64,000 nt of DNA, from NCBI GenBank assembly GCA_009840625.1, contig VXNJ01000009.1, positions 111,314 through 175,313 on the forward strand, read 5' to 3'. The notes beneath the pieces are model-generated. The model did no database searches. It was not told the DNA's origin and worked only from the letters and a program-made list of their open reading frames with translations. Below are positions 17,290 through 25,787 of this stretch, piece after piece. A program made the translations under genes and the position numbers. Position 1 is the stretch's first letter. Every line of letters begins with the position of its first letter. The DNA comes from Chloroflexota bacterium. Its GTDB lineage: Bacteria > Chloroflexota > UBA11872 > VXNJ01.

Positions 17290-18225
17290 ATGATCGACCG
17301 AAGCAGCCTGCAGCTGGCGCTCCGGCGACGATTTCGGCTCACCTACCGGGGTGGGGCGACCGCGTACCTGTTCGTACTGCCCTCAGTCATCTTCATCGGC
17401 GTTTTCGTAATCGTCCCGATCGTCGGGGCGCTCTATTACTCGTTTACCAACTACGACCTTTTGACTCCGCCGGAATGGGTGGGTCTGAAGAACTATCAGG
17501 TCATCGGCAAAGAACCGCGCTTCTGGCCGTCGGTCCGCAACACCATGCTGTTCGCGCTGGGCACGGTCCCCGCCGGGGTGATTACCTCGCTGCTGCTGGC
17601 GGTGCTGGTGAACCGCGCGATCCGCGGAATCTACTTCTTCCGGGCCATGTTCTACATGCCGGTTGTCTCCTCGTTCGTCTCGGTCTCGCTGATCTTCCTG
17701 TGGATGTACGAGCCGCAGTTCGGACTGGCCAACGCGTTTCTGCGGGCGCTCGACCTGCCGGCGTCGAAGTGGCTGCGCGGGCCCGAGACCGCCCTTTTCG
17801 CCATCATCCTGATGAGCATCTGGAAGAACATGGGCCTGAACATGGTCATCTACCTGGCCGGCCTGCAGGGGATTCCGCCGCACCTCTACGAGGCGGCCGA
17901 GATCGACGGGGCGGGCCGCCTCTCGCAGATGTTCCGGATAACCGTCCCGCTGCTGGCGCCGACCACCTATTTCGTGGTAATCGTCTACTTCATCGGCGCC
18001 CTGCAGATGTTCGTGCAGGTATTCATCATGTCCTGCAACGATCCGGCCGGATCGTGCGGCGGACCGCTGGACTCCACGATCACAATCGTGATGCTCATTT
18101 ATCTGGAGGCGTTTCTGGCTCTGCGGATGGGGTTCGCGGCAGCGCTGTCTTTCATACTCTTCGTCCTGATCGGGGCGGTCACGATCCTTAACGCCCGGGT
18201 CCTCAGCTACGAGATCGGCTACTGA
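17290..18225 (+). CDS. Sugar ABC permease, MalF/UgpA type, tandem copy 3
   Basis: A 311-residue paralogue. EAA loop identical to copy 2. The Cys-bounded loop reads SCNDPAGSCGGPLDST. Start is ATG 17290 (MIDRSSLQLALRRR) or GTG 17278, four codons earlier. N-terminal tails of the four copies are the least conserved parts, with the shared region beginning at LTYRGG. A 138-base gap separates it from copy 2, so tight operon coupling is not seen. Confidence 0.9.
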   Translation: MIDRSSLQLALRRRFRLTYRGGATAYLFVLPSVIFIGVFVIVPIVGALYYSFTNYDLLTPPEWVGLKNYQVIGKEPRFWPSVRNTMLFALGTVPAGVITSLLLAVLVNRAIRGIYFFRAMFYMPVVSSFVSVSLIFLWMYEPQFGLANAFLRALDLPASKWLRGPETALFAIILMSIWKNMGLNMVIYLAGLQGIPPHLYEAAEIDGAGRLSQMFRITVPLLAPTTYFVVIVYFIGALQMFVQVFIMSCNDPAGSCGGPLDSTITIVMLIYLEAFLALRMGFAAALSFILFVLIGAVTILNARVLSYEIGY

Positions 18226-18383
18226 TCCGGCCGCGTCGCGGGCCCGATTGATCGATTCACCGGGGACGCCGAACATATCCTGAATAAGCAGAATCAGATT
18301 CGCACGCCGAACCGCGCGGATATCCGGGCGCGTCCCAGGGTTTGCTGGGCCGCTTGTGCGCGGTTGGAACCGGAGAGCATTTG

Positions 18384-19328
18384 ATGGGAATGGCGGCTAC
18401 GGCCCAACGGGCGCGATTCGGTTTGCGTCGTCGCCTAGGGCTCACCTACCGGGGCGGGGCGACCGCGTATCTGTTCGTACTGCCGTCGGTCATCTTCATC
18501 GGCGTTTTCGTAATCGTCCCGATCTTCGGGGCGCTCTACTACAGCTTCAACAACTACGACCTGCTGACCGCGCCCGAATGGGCGTGGTTCAAGAATTACC
18601 GTTTGGTGGCCAGCGAACCGCGGTTCATCCCGGCGATGCGCAATACGCTGATGTTCGCGGTGGGAACGGTGCCGGCCGGCGTGATCACCTCGCTGCTGCT
18701 GGCGATGCTGGTCAACCGCGCGATCCGCGGAATCTACTTCTTCCGGGCCATGTTCTACATGCCGGTGGTCTCCTCGTTCGTGACCGTCTCGCTGATCTGG
18801 CTCTGGATGTACGAACCACAGTTCGGGCTGGCGAACGCGGCCCTGCGCTTTATGGGGTTGCCCGCTTCGAAGTGGCTCACCGGGCCCGAGACCGCGCTGC
18901 TGGCGATCATCCTGATGAGCGTCTGGAAGAACATGGGCCTGAACATGGTCATCTACCTGGCCGGCCTGCAGGGGATCCCGCCGCATCTCTACGAGGCGGC
19001 CGAAATCGACGGGGCCGGAAGGCTATCGAAGATGTTCCGCATCACCATCCCGATGCTGGCCCCGACGACCTATTTCGTGGTCATCGTCTACTTCATCGGC
19101 GCCCTGCAGATGTTCGTGCAGGTCTTCATCATGGCCTGCCCGCACACGCAGATCAACTGTGGCGGACCGCTGGACTCGACGATCACGATCGTCATGCTCA
19201 TCTACCTGGAAGCGTTCGCCTATCTGCGAATGGGCTTCGCGGCGGCGCTATCGTTCATCCTGTTCATGGTCATCGGGATCGTGACGATCGCCAACGCCCG
19301 GATTCTCAGTTACGAAATCGGCTATTGA
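18384..19328 (+). CDS. Sugar ABC permease, MalF/UgpA type, tandem copy 4
   Basis: A 314-residue paralogue, the most diverged at DNA level. EAA loop EAAEIDGAGRLSKMFRITIP. Cys-bounded loop ACPHTQINCGGPLDST. ATG 18384 has a good ribosome-binding site (GGAGAG, 8 bases). It ends 27 bases from the oppositely transcribed sulfatase. Like the others, it lacks a cognate MalG-type partner. These proteins may share a partner permease and ATPase encoded elsewhere. Confidence 0.9.
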   Translation: MGMAATAQRARFGLRRRLGLTYRGGATAYLFVLPSVIFIGVFVIVPIFGALYYSFNNYDLLTAPEWAWFKNYRLVASEPRFIPAMRNTLMFAVGTVPAGVITSLLLAMLVNRAIRGIYFFRAMFYMPVVSSFVTVSLIWLWMYEPQFGLANAALRFMGLPASKWLTGPETALLAIILMSVWKNMGLNMVIYLAGLQGIPPHLYEAAEIDGAGRLSKMFRITIPMLAPTTYFVVIVYFIGALQMFVQVFIMACPHTQINCGGPLDSTITIVMLIYLEAFAYLRMGFAAALSFILFMVIGIVTIANARILSYEIGY

Positions 19329-19354
19329 TCCGGTCTGCGGTCCGACCGCCGGAT

Positions 19355-20878
19355 TCAGTGAACACCGTAAGCAAAACGTGAGCGCGGCGTAGCCGGGTAG
19401 GCCTGCAGGACGACCTGCTCCAGCAGCAGATCGCGCAGCCGCTCGCGCTGCTGCCCGAATTCGGAGCGGCCGGCCAGGTTGGTCTGTTCGCCCGGATCGG
19501 CGACCAAGTCGAACAGTTGTTGCCCGGACCCTTCGGGGTACCAGGTGAAGCGGAAGCGGTCGTCCACGACCGTGCGCGCCCAGCGATCCAGCGTGTTCGA
19601 GTCGATGTTGTTGTAACTCTCGGCGTAAGCGCACGTCCGCCAGGAATCGGCCGGCGCGCCGCAACTTAAGGGAAGCAATGAGCGTCCCGGCAGGGCCGCG
19701 AACGGCAGCGCCAGGCGAAGCGAGACAGGTTCCGGGACAGCCAGGCCCGCCATGTCGAAAACCGTGGGGTAAATGTCCTCGAGCTGGACGAATTCGGAGC
19801 GCTGCTGCCGCGCGCAAACCCCGGGGCCGGCAATCATCAGCGGGACCCGGATGCAGGCGTCGTAGTGCATTTCGCCCTTGGACATCAGGTCGTGGTCGCC
19901 GAGCATTTCGCCGTGGTCGGAGAGGAACACCAGATAGGTGTTTTCAGCCCGGCCGCGGGCGCGGATTGCCGCCTGCAAGCGGCCGAGCTGCTCGTCAAGG
20001 TGAACCAGGTCGGCGAAATAGTGGCAGCGATCTTCCAGCCAGTCGCGGCCTTCGGCGGCCTGCGAAAGCGGCGCCAGGCAATGCGGCGCCTCCGGATCGT
20101 CGCGCCATTCGGCCGCCAGCGGACGCGGAATAGCGTCCGCATTCACTCGCCCCAGATACCCCTGCGGCGGGGCGAACGGGCCATGCGGTTGCACGTAGGA
20201 GATGTGCATGTACAGCGGCCGGCCGGCTTCGGCCCCAGAGATGAAATCCAAGGCGCGGGCGGTGATCCATTCGGTCTGCGACAGTTCGGCCGGGAAGGGC
20301 AGTTCGTAGGCGCCGGGTTGCGGCGGGATCTCGTCCATGCGCGCGGCCAAGTCGACTCGTGCGGGACCGTAACTTCCGAATTCTTCGATCTGGCGGGCCC
20401 AGACGGTCGAGAGAACAGCGTCGGCGTGCTCGGGGTGCTCGGCCAGGATCCAGTCAAGCCAGGGGCCGCCGCGGGCGTCCTCGGTGACCCAGCAGGCATC
20501 GAATCCGTACTCGCGGTAATCGGGGTAGAGCGATTCGTAGTGGGGGTGCAGGTGCACCTTTCCGGCGGCGCCGGTCTGGTATCCGGAATCTTGCAGCGCG
20601 CGCATGAAGGTCGGAATCTGCGGGTCCAGGAAGTAGCCGTTCTGGAGCACCCCGTGCTGCTGCGTGGTCAGGCCGGTGGCGAGCGTGGCCCGGGCCGGAC
20701 AGCAGAGCGGATTGGAGGAAATTGCGCGCCGGAACCACGTCCCCGACCGGGCCAGGGCGGAGAAATTCGGAAGCTCGACGATTCCGCCGGCCAGGCCGAG
20801 TTCGAGCCATCGCGCGGCGAGCTGGTCGACCATGAAGAAAATAATGTCGGGTCGGTCGGATTTGGGCATTGGCGTCAT
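19355..20878 (-). CDS. Sulfatase (formylglycine-dependent), second of three
   Basis: A 507-residue sulfatase with formylglycine motif C-C-P-A-R at residues 59-63, so Cys59 is modified, in PLCCPARATLATG. The first metal motif reads FFMVDQ rather than DDQ, a pattern shared with choline-sulfatase and phosphonate monoester hydrolase branches. Further motifs are GAAGKVHLHP (usual GKWHL) and FLSDHGEMLGDHDLMSKGEMHYD, carrying the second metal pair and catalytic His/Lys. Start ATG 20878. It converges on permease copy 4 and diverges from the sugar isomerase-like gene. Substrate unknown; an organic sulfate or phosphonate ester are both possible. Confidence 0.9.
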   Translation of the reverse strand: MTPMPKSDRPDIIFFMVDQLAARWLELGLAGGIVELPNFSALARSGTWFRRAISSNPLCCPARATLATGLTTQQHGVLQNGYFLDPQIPTFMRALQDSGYQTGAAGKVHLHPHYESLYPDYREYGFDACWVTEDARGGPWLDWILAEHPEHADAVLSTVWARQIEEFGSYGPARVDLAARMDEIPPQPGAYELPFPAELSQTEWITARALDFISGAEAGRPLYMHISYVQPHGPFAPPQGYLGRVNADAIPRPLAAEWRDDPEAPHCLAPLSQAAEGRDWLEDRCHYFADLVHLDEQLGRLQAAIRARGRAENTYLVFLSDHGEMLGDHDLMSKGEMHYDACIRVPLMIAGPGVCARQQRSEFVQLEDIYPTVFDMAGLAVPEPVSLRLALPFAALPGRSLLPLSCGAPADSWRTCAYAESYNNIDSNTLDRWARTVVDDRFRFTWYPEGSGQQLFDLVADPGEQTNLAGRSEFGQQRERLRDLLLEQVVLQAYPATPRSRFAYGVH

Positions 20879-21017
20879 TCCGCGCGCGTTGTTCTGATCA
20901 CTGATTGCAGATCACCGGACCGGTCCGGGCCCGATCGCAGAACACCTTATTGTGTGGTCGCACGGCGGGTGTACGCGGATTCAGTTGACGTTTGAACTAG
21001 CAGTTGGCGAGGCGCAA

Positions 21018-21773
21018 ATGCAGATTGCGGGATGCACATGGGGACTCCGCCGCGACCAGGCGGCGGCCGCCGCCGCCTTCGATCGGGCGGGATTCGACAC
21101 GATCGACGTCGACCCGGGATTTGGGCCGGCCGCCAACTGGGAATCGGCTCTCCCGGTGTCCTGCCTGGCGGCCGGACACCTGTTCCCCGGCGGGACCCGA
21201 CTGGACGATCCGGAACCCGACGACCGCGCCGCGGCCCGCCGGCACGTGCTGGCGGCTATCGACGAGGCCGCCCGCCTGGGAGCCGAGGTCGTATACGTGG
21301 GAGCGCCCAACCCGGACGAGCAGGCCATGAGTTGGTTTGCCGACTGCGTCCCCGAACTTGCCGCGCACTCGACCCGCCGCGGCTTGCTGCTGGCGGTCGA
21401 ACCATCGCCCCCGCGCGGACTGCGCACGATCGGCGAAACCCGGGAATTCATCGAATCCCTCGGCGTGGAAAACTTCCACATCCTGCTCGACTTCGCCCAT
21501 TGCCTGTTGGTCGACGAGGATCCGGTCGAGGCGATCGAAGTTTGCGGGGAGCGCCTCGCCTACGTCCACTTCAACGACACCGACGGCGTAAACGACAACC
21601 ACCTCGGGCTCACCGACGGAATATTCGACCGCCGCCTGGTCGAGGAGATCGTCGCCGAGCTTCGAAGCGTCGGCTACCGGCGCCCGCTGGCGGTCGAGAG
21701 CGCGCCGGCCCTTCCGGACCCGCTGGGCAGCGCTCTCAAGACTCTCGAGGTCCTAAAGTCCTGCGGGGCCTGA
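21018..21773 (+). CDS. Sugar phosphate isomerase/epimerase-like TIM barrel
   Basis: A 251-residue AP-endonuclease-2/xylose isomerase-like barrel. Typical metal-site residues are visible: Glu in LLAVEPSPP, an Asp/His pair in ILLDFAHCL, His in YVHFNDTDG and Glu in PLAVESAP. Such proteins isomerise or epimerise sugars or inositols. ATG 21018 (MQIAGCTWGLRR) sits behind GGCGAGG; an in-frame TTG at 20952 is rejected as it lacks homology. It is divergent from the sulfatase, with 139 bases between, which include TGATC-10 nt-GATCA. Substrate not readable. Confidence 0.75.
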   Translation: MQIAGCTWGLRRDQAAAAAAFDRAGFDTIDVDPGFGPAANWESALPVSCLAAGHLFPGGTRLDDPEPDDRAAARRHVLAAIDEAARLGAEVVYVGAPNPDEQAMSWFADCVPELAAHSTRRGLLLAVEPSPPRGLRTIGETREFIESLGVENFHILLDFAHCLLVDEDPVEAIEVCGERLAYVHFNDTDGVNDNHLGLTDGIFDRRLVEEIVAELRSVGYRRPLAVESAPALPDPLGSALKTLEVLKSCGA

Positions 21774-21782
21774 ACCGGGCGG

Positions 21783-22862
21783 CTAGTCCAGATCGGCCAG
21801 TTGCGGCATCACCTCGTTGGTGAGCAGGTCGACCGAACGGCGCCATGACGGCTGGTCGCGCCACTCGTGGATCATCATCAGGAGCACGCCGAAACCGCCC
21901 ACGTCCCCGTGCAGGCGGCGCAGCTTGGCGGCCACTTCGTCGGGGTCGCCGACCACCCAGATGTTCTCGGCCATGTATTCGAGCGTGACATCCGAATCCG
22001 GCATTTCGGGGTCGGTTTTTACCAGGTCCATGTAGCCGACATAGGGCAAAAGCTTGAAGAAGTAGTCTTCGAAATCACGCCCGAGGGTGCCGTTGACGGC
22101 TCCGTCGAACGCTGCCTCGGAGGTCTCGGCGACGAAGATGTTGCGGGCGATCCGCCAGGAGCTGCGCTCGGGGGTCAAACCGGCGGCGGCGGCGCCCTCC
22201 TCGACCGCCTCCCAGTGGGTCCGCAACAACGGCATGGGCACTATGTTGATGCTCATCGGGATCCAGCCCTTCAGGCCGGCGACCCGCAGCGTGCCAGAGT
22301 GCTTCGACACGCCGGCGACGCCGATCGGGGGATGCGGTTTCTGCAGCGGACGGACGTGGACCGAAAGGCCGATGTCGTCTTGGGGCTCCGGCACCTTGAA
22401 CCCCCAGTTGCCCGATCCGTAGGGACCGGGCTTGGCCGCCCCCCAGAGCTCTAGGACCGCGTCCAGGGTCTCGCGCATGATCTTGGGCGCGGCGCCGGGT
22501 TCTTCGTATCCGAACACCTCGAAATCGCCCGGGAACCCGCCCGCGCCGATTCCCCACATGAACCTGCCGTTGGCCATGTGGTCGAGCTGGGCAATGCGGT
22601 GCGCGAGCATGAACGGATTGTGGTTGGGGAGACAGGAAACCCCGGTGCCGAGCTTTATTTGCTCGGTCAGGGCCAGCGCCTGGGCGATCACCAGATCGGG
22701 CGCCGGGATGTTCTCCCATTCGGAAGTGAAATGCTCGCCCAGCCAGTACTCGGTCAGCCCCAGGCGGTCGCAGGTAACGATCGTGTCCAGGTCGTCGGCG
22801 AGCGTCTGCGTGAAGTCGTGGCCGGGCGGATGCAGCGGCATGTTGAAGGCCCCGAGTTTCAT
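21783..22862 (-). CDS. LLM-class flavin-dependent oxidoreductase
   Basis: A 359-residue bacterial-luciferase-like monooxygenase. Typical elements: YWLGEHFTSEW near residue 40, IKLGTGVSCLPNHNPFMLAHRIAQLDHMANGR and WGIGAGGFPGDFEVFG, which form the flavin phosphate site. These enzymes use reduced FMN or F420 and O2, or hydride transfer, on varied organics. ATG 22862 (MKLGAFNMPLHPPGHD) is chosen; an upstream in-frame extension to 22955 looks non-coding. It is the last gene of the minus-strand run from the NIL protein, about 100 bases after the enolase-superfamily gene. Confidence 0.85.
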   Translation of the reverse strand: MKLGAFNMPLHPPGHDFTQTLADDLDTIVTCDRLGLTEYWLGEHFTSEWENIPAPDLVIAQALALTEQIKLGTGVSCLPNHNPFMLAHRIAQLDHMANGRFMWGIGAGGFPGDFEVFGYEEPGAAPKIMRETLDAVLELWGAAKPGPYGSGNWGFKVPEPQDDIGLSVHVRPLQKPHPPIGVAGVSKHSGTLRVAGLKGWIPMSINIVPMPLLRTHWEAVEEGAAAAGLTPERSSWRIARNIFVAETSEAAFDGAVNGTLGRDFEDYFFKLLPYVGYMDLVKTDPEMPDSDVTLEYMAENIWVVGDPDEVAAKLRRLHGDVGGFGVLLMMIHEWRDQPSWRRSVDLLTNEVMPQLADLD

Positions 22863-22964
22863 GTGCTGCGCATCCTTCGCTGTCCGGTGGGCCGGACCCT
22901 GGTGGTTCCGGTGATCGGAAGATTCTAGGGACGGGCTTTGCCGGCCGCGGCGCACGCCGCCCGG

Positions 22965-24083
22965 TCAGGCCACCCGGTAGCGCGCGGCCGCTTGCTCGTC
23001 CAGCTCGAAACCCAGGCCCGCCCGCTGCGGCGCCTCGATCAGGCCGTCGTTGCCGACGACCGGCCAGTTGCGGACCAGTTCGCTGCGGAGCGGATTGGGA
23101 TTCTGGTCCATTTCGAACGCGTAGCCGGTGGGCGAGGCGCACAGCAGGTTCAGATTCGCAAAGCCGGAGACCGCGGCGCCGTAGTTGTGCGGGGCAAAAC
23201 CGAGGTGGCAGGCGGCGGCGTAGGAGGAGATTCGCTGGCATTCGCTGATTCCGCCCGCCCAGGCCGCATCCGGCTGGGCGATATCGATGCAGCCGCCGTC
23301 AATCAGGGTTTTAAAGCCCGGCAGCGAGGTCTCGGTCTCGTAACCGGCCACCGGCATTGAGATTCGCTCGCGCACGAACGCCGCCCCGGCGGTGTCTTCG
23401 GTCCAGGTCGGTTCCTCGAACCAGGCGATTTGGTGGGACTCGACCGAACGTGCGAACGCGATTGCGCCGTGCGGGGTCATCTGGTTGTTGGCGTCGATCA
23501 TCAATTCCCGGCCGGGCCCCAGACCCTCGCGTGCCACCCGCACCCTGTCTGCGTCATCGTCCGCGCAGATTCGGCCGACTTTCATCTTGGCGGCGCGGTA
23601 CCCGCGGCCCGCGATGCGCTCCATTTCGGCCGCCAGGCCGGCAAGGTCCTTACCCGGTTCGTAAAAGCCTCCGCTGCCGTAGGCGCGGACTCTGTCCGCG
23701 CGGGAACCGAGCAGCTTGTGCACCGGCAGACCCGCCGACTTGCCGAGGATGTCCCAGAGGGCCAGGTCTACGCCGGCGATCGCCGACTGCATCACGCCGC
23801 GACGACCCGACTGGATCGTGCCCTTGTACATCCGGTCCCAGAGATCGGCGATATAGGTCGGGTCGGAGCCGACGATCATCGGCGCCAGCCGCGTCTCCAG
23901 GATCGCCTTCACCCCGAAAGCGGTTCCGCCGAAGGTGCCGGCCTCGCCGACCCCCTCGATGCCGTCGCGGGTGCGGACCCGCACCAGCATGCATTCGCGG
24001 GCCCGGATCTCGACCTGGGCATCGCGGATCGGTGAATCCATCTCCCAGCGCAGGAGTTCGACTGCGAGTTCCTCAATTACCAT
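22965..24083 (-). CDS. Mandelate racemase/muconate lactonizing enzyme family protein (enolase superfamily)
   Basis: A 372-residue enolase-superfamily enzyme. The KxK base motif AAKMKVG is near residues 166-168, and the three metal acids are in MIDANN, WFEEPTW and VAGYETE. The second-side His appears in FAPHNYG. A His plus KxK arrangement fits the mandelate racemase subgroup, whose members dehydrate or racemise acid sugars. ATG 24083 is chosen because GGAGGT sits 4 bases upstream; another ATG at 24095 is in frame. It overlaps the dciA end by 11 bases, so it is translated in the recF operon despite unrelated function. Confidence 0.88.
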   Translation of the reverse strand: MVIEELAVELLRWEMDSPIRDAQVEIRARECMLVRVRTRDGIEGVGEAGTFGGTAFGVKAILETRLAPMIVGSDPTYIADLWDRMYKGTIQSGRRGVMQSAIAGVDLALWDILGKSAGLPVHKLLGSRADRVRAYGSGGFYEPGKDLAGLAAEMERIAGRGYRAAKMKVGRICADDDADRVRVAREGLGPGRELMIDANNQMTPHGAIAFARSVESHQIAWFEEPTWTEDTAGAAFVRERISMPVAGYETETSLPGFKTLIDGGCIDIAQPDAAWAGGISECQRISSYAAACHLGFAPHNYGAAVSGFANLNLLCASPTGYAFEMDQNPNPLRSELVRNWPVVGNDGLIEAPQRAGLGFELDEQAAARYRVA

Positions 24084-24447
24084 GCGGACCTCCATCCGGC
24101 CTTAGCGCCGGGATGATCGCCAGGTGGATTTCCTCAATCGGGTCAGCCAGGCCAAGGCGGCGGGCGCGCGCGATCACCGCGCGTTGATTCAGGTTTATAA
24201 ATTGCAGGGCGGTCGAATTCGGGACCTCCAGCCGCAGGCGCCCTTCGCGCAACTGAACAGGCCGGCAGCCGGCGGCGTATTCGCCGCAGACTTCACGCAA
24301 CGCCCGCCGGACCAGATCGACCTGGCGTCCGCGCGCCAAACCGGCCCGGTAGGCGGGGTCGCCGAGGACTTCGGCGACGTGATCGCCCAGCCGGCGCGGG
24401 CCGGGATCGCCAGGGTCAAGCGACTCCGGGTCAGAGCGGCTTGACAT
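24073..24447 (-). CDS. dciA: DciA/DUF721-like protein, probable replicative helicase loader
   Basis: About 124 residues. The C-terminal two-thirds resemble the DUF721 KH-like domain of DciA: Ala/Arg-rich helix VDLVRRALREVCGEYAAG, then strands RPVQLREGRLRLEVPNSTALQFI and a terminal helix. DciA helps load DnaB in bacteria without DnaC. The conserved Trp of many DUF721 proteins is not evident, so the call rests on pattern, size and position next to recF, its common neighbour. ATG 24447 is inside the recF 3' end (17-base overlap). An ORF upstream to 24600 is just the shadow of recF. Confidence 0.6.
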   Translation of the reverse strand: MSSRSDPESLDPGDPGPRRLGDHVAEVLGDPAYRAGLARGRQVDLVRRALREVCGEYAAGCRPVQLREGRLRLEVPNSTALQFINLNQRAVIARARRLGLADPIEEIHLAIIPALRPDGGPHGN

Positions 24448-25564
24448 CGCCGTCGGCCAGTGCGCATGGCTGGCAGCGCTCGACCAGGCTGTCGGGCACC
24501 AAGCCGCGGTCGGCGGCGGCCAGGAAGAGCTGTGCATCGGCGGGCAGGATTTCAGCCAGCTGGTTGCGATGGTGCGGATCGAGTTCAGAAAAAACTTCAT
24601 CCAGCGATAGCACCGGGGTCTGGCCGATCTTTTCGGTCAACCAGTCCAACAGGGCCAATTTCACGCAGAGAACTGCGAGGCGCTGTTGTCCGCGCGAAGC
24701 GAACTGGGCCGCCAGGCGTCCGTCAACGTGGATCCGAAAGTCATCCCGGTGCGGCCCGATCAAGGTATTGCCGACCGCGATCTCGCGCTGCCGCGTCCGA
24801 CGCAATGCCTCGGCCAGCGATCCCGGGGCAAGCTCGGCGAGCGCCGGTCGATACTCCAGGCTTACCGATTCGGGTCCGCGCGCCAATCGCGCAAAGTGCG
24901 ACTGGGCCCGGGTCGACATTTGCTCCAGCCAGCCTGCCCGCGCCCGGACCAGCACTCCCCCGTGGGTATCCAGCAGATCGTCCCAGTAATCAAGCCGGTC
25001 GGGGTCCTTCCCTGGACCCAGGGCCAATTCGCGGAGCAGGGCGTTGCGTTGCCGGCGGGAGCGTTCAAAATCGCCCAGCGCGGCGACGTATTCGCCGTCC
25101 GCCTGGCCGATTGCCCAATTGGCGAATCGCCGGCGAGCGGCCGGTTGGCCGCCGACCAGCTCCAGGTCGCGGGGTTCGAACTGAACCAGCGGCAGCCGCC
25201 CGATCAGATCGCGGCGCGGGCGCATCCGGCCCTCGATCCAAGCCCGGCGCGACACCCGGCCGCCGTCGCCCGGGGCCACGACCATTTCCAGCAGCTGGGG
25301 CAACCGGTCACCGACCGCCACCCTAGCCCGAACCCGGGCGAAGTCGGCGCGCTCGCCTTCCTGGCTGATCCGGATCAATTCCAACCCGGCCGACGGGTTC
25401 GAACCGCGGCCGGCCGAGACCAGTCCTATCGCCTCCAGCAGATTCGATTTGCCCGCGCCGTTGGGGCCGATAAACAGGCAGCCTCCGGTGGGCGGCTCAA
25501 GGGCGAGCCGGTGGTAGTTGCGAAACCCGGTCAGGTCCAGCAGATGACAAAGAACCGGCGTCAT
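24431..25564 (-). CDS. recF: DNA replication/repair protein RecF
   Basis: A 377-residue SMC-like ATPase. Order of motifs: LTGFRNYHRLALEP, Walker A IGPNGAGKSNLLEAI at about residues 32-46, central RecF-type LVQFEPRDLELVGGQPAARRRF, signature FASRGQQR, and Walker B VLSLDEVFSELD. It loads RecO/RecR at gaps; recR lies elsewhere in this window (51.7 kb). dnaA, dnaN and gyrB, common neighbours, are not adjacent. ATG 25564 abuts the stop of the small membrane protein gene at 25565, indicating one operon. Confidence 0.94.
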   Translation of the reverse strand: MTPVLCHLLDLTGFRNYHRLALEPPTGGCLFIGPNGAGKSNLLEAIGLVSAGRGSNPSAGLELIRISQEGERADFARVRARVAVGDRLPQLLEMVVAPGDGGRVSRRAWIEGRMRPRRDLIGRLPLVQFEPRDLELVGGQPAARRRFANWAIGQADGEYVAALGDFERSRRQRNALLRELALGPGKDPDRLDYWDDLLDTHGGVLVRARAGWLEQMSTRAQSHFARLARGPESVSLEYRPALAELAPGSLAEALRRTRQREIAVGNTLIGPHRDDFRIHVDGRLAAQFASRGQQRLAVLCVKLALLDWLTEKIGQTPVLSLDEVFSELDPHHRNQLAEILPADAQLFLAAADRGLVPDSLVERCQPCALADGDVKPL

Positions 25565-25777
25565 CTAGGACCTCCCCCGCAGAACGATATGAGCGACCTG
25601 CGATGCCAGCAGGACCAGCGCGATAACCAACGCAAGCCCGAATAACACCAGCAGGCTCCATCCGATCTTGCCGAAAAAGGCCAGCAGGGCGGCCAGATAA
25701 ACGATGGCCAGGGCCAGGGCGGCGATTGCATAGACGCGCCAGCCGAAACGGGGCAGATATTTGCTAAGCCGAGCCAA
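25565..25777 (-). CDS. Small membrane protein, two helices
   Basis: 70 residues: a basic N-terminus (ARLSKYLPRFGWR), two hydrophobic helices at about 15-35 and 41-62, and a short basic tail. No family recognised. TTG 25777 start, no clear ribosome-binding site. It is squeezed between the deacetylase gene (10 bases) and recF (0 bases), so it is almost surely co-transcribed. A role in anchoring or a hypothetical membrane accessory is open. Confidence 0.6.
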   Translation of the reverse strand: MARLSKYLPRFGWRVYAIAALALAIVYLAALLAFFGKIGWSLLVLFGLALVIALVLLASQVAHIVLRGRS

Positions 25778-25787
25778 TCGAATTCAA

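Larger units (their letters stand above)
15083..19328 (+). repeat. Four-copy tandem gene array (about 1.08 kb period)
   Basis: Four paralogous permease genes repeat head to tail with starts at 15083, 16204, 17290 and 18384. Similarity is high from LTYRGG to the terminal YEIGY. Between copies 2 and 3 a 193-base tract is identical (16733-16925 and 17807-17999). The intergenic stretches (138-180 bases) and first residues differ, so the duplication is not brand new and gene conversion probably keeps the middle uniform. Confidence 0.9.

Noticed and set aside
15454..18952. A 65-residue antisense reading frame (starting M-T-M-F-R-P-M-F-F-Q) repeated behind each of the four permeases
   Set aside because: Its similarity follows from the conserved sense protein; there is no independent ribosome-binding site.
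19865..20995. 376-residue open frame opposite the second sulfatase
   Set aside because: High-GC antisense artefact; the sulfatase on the other strand has all motifs.
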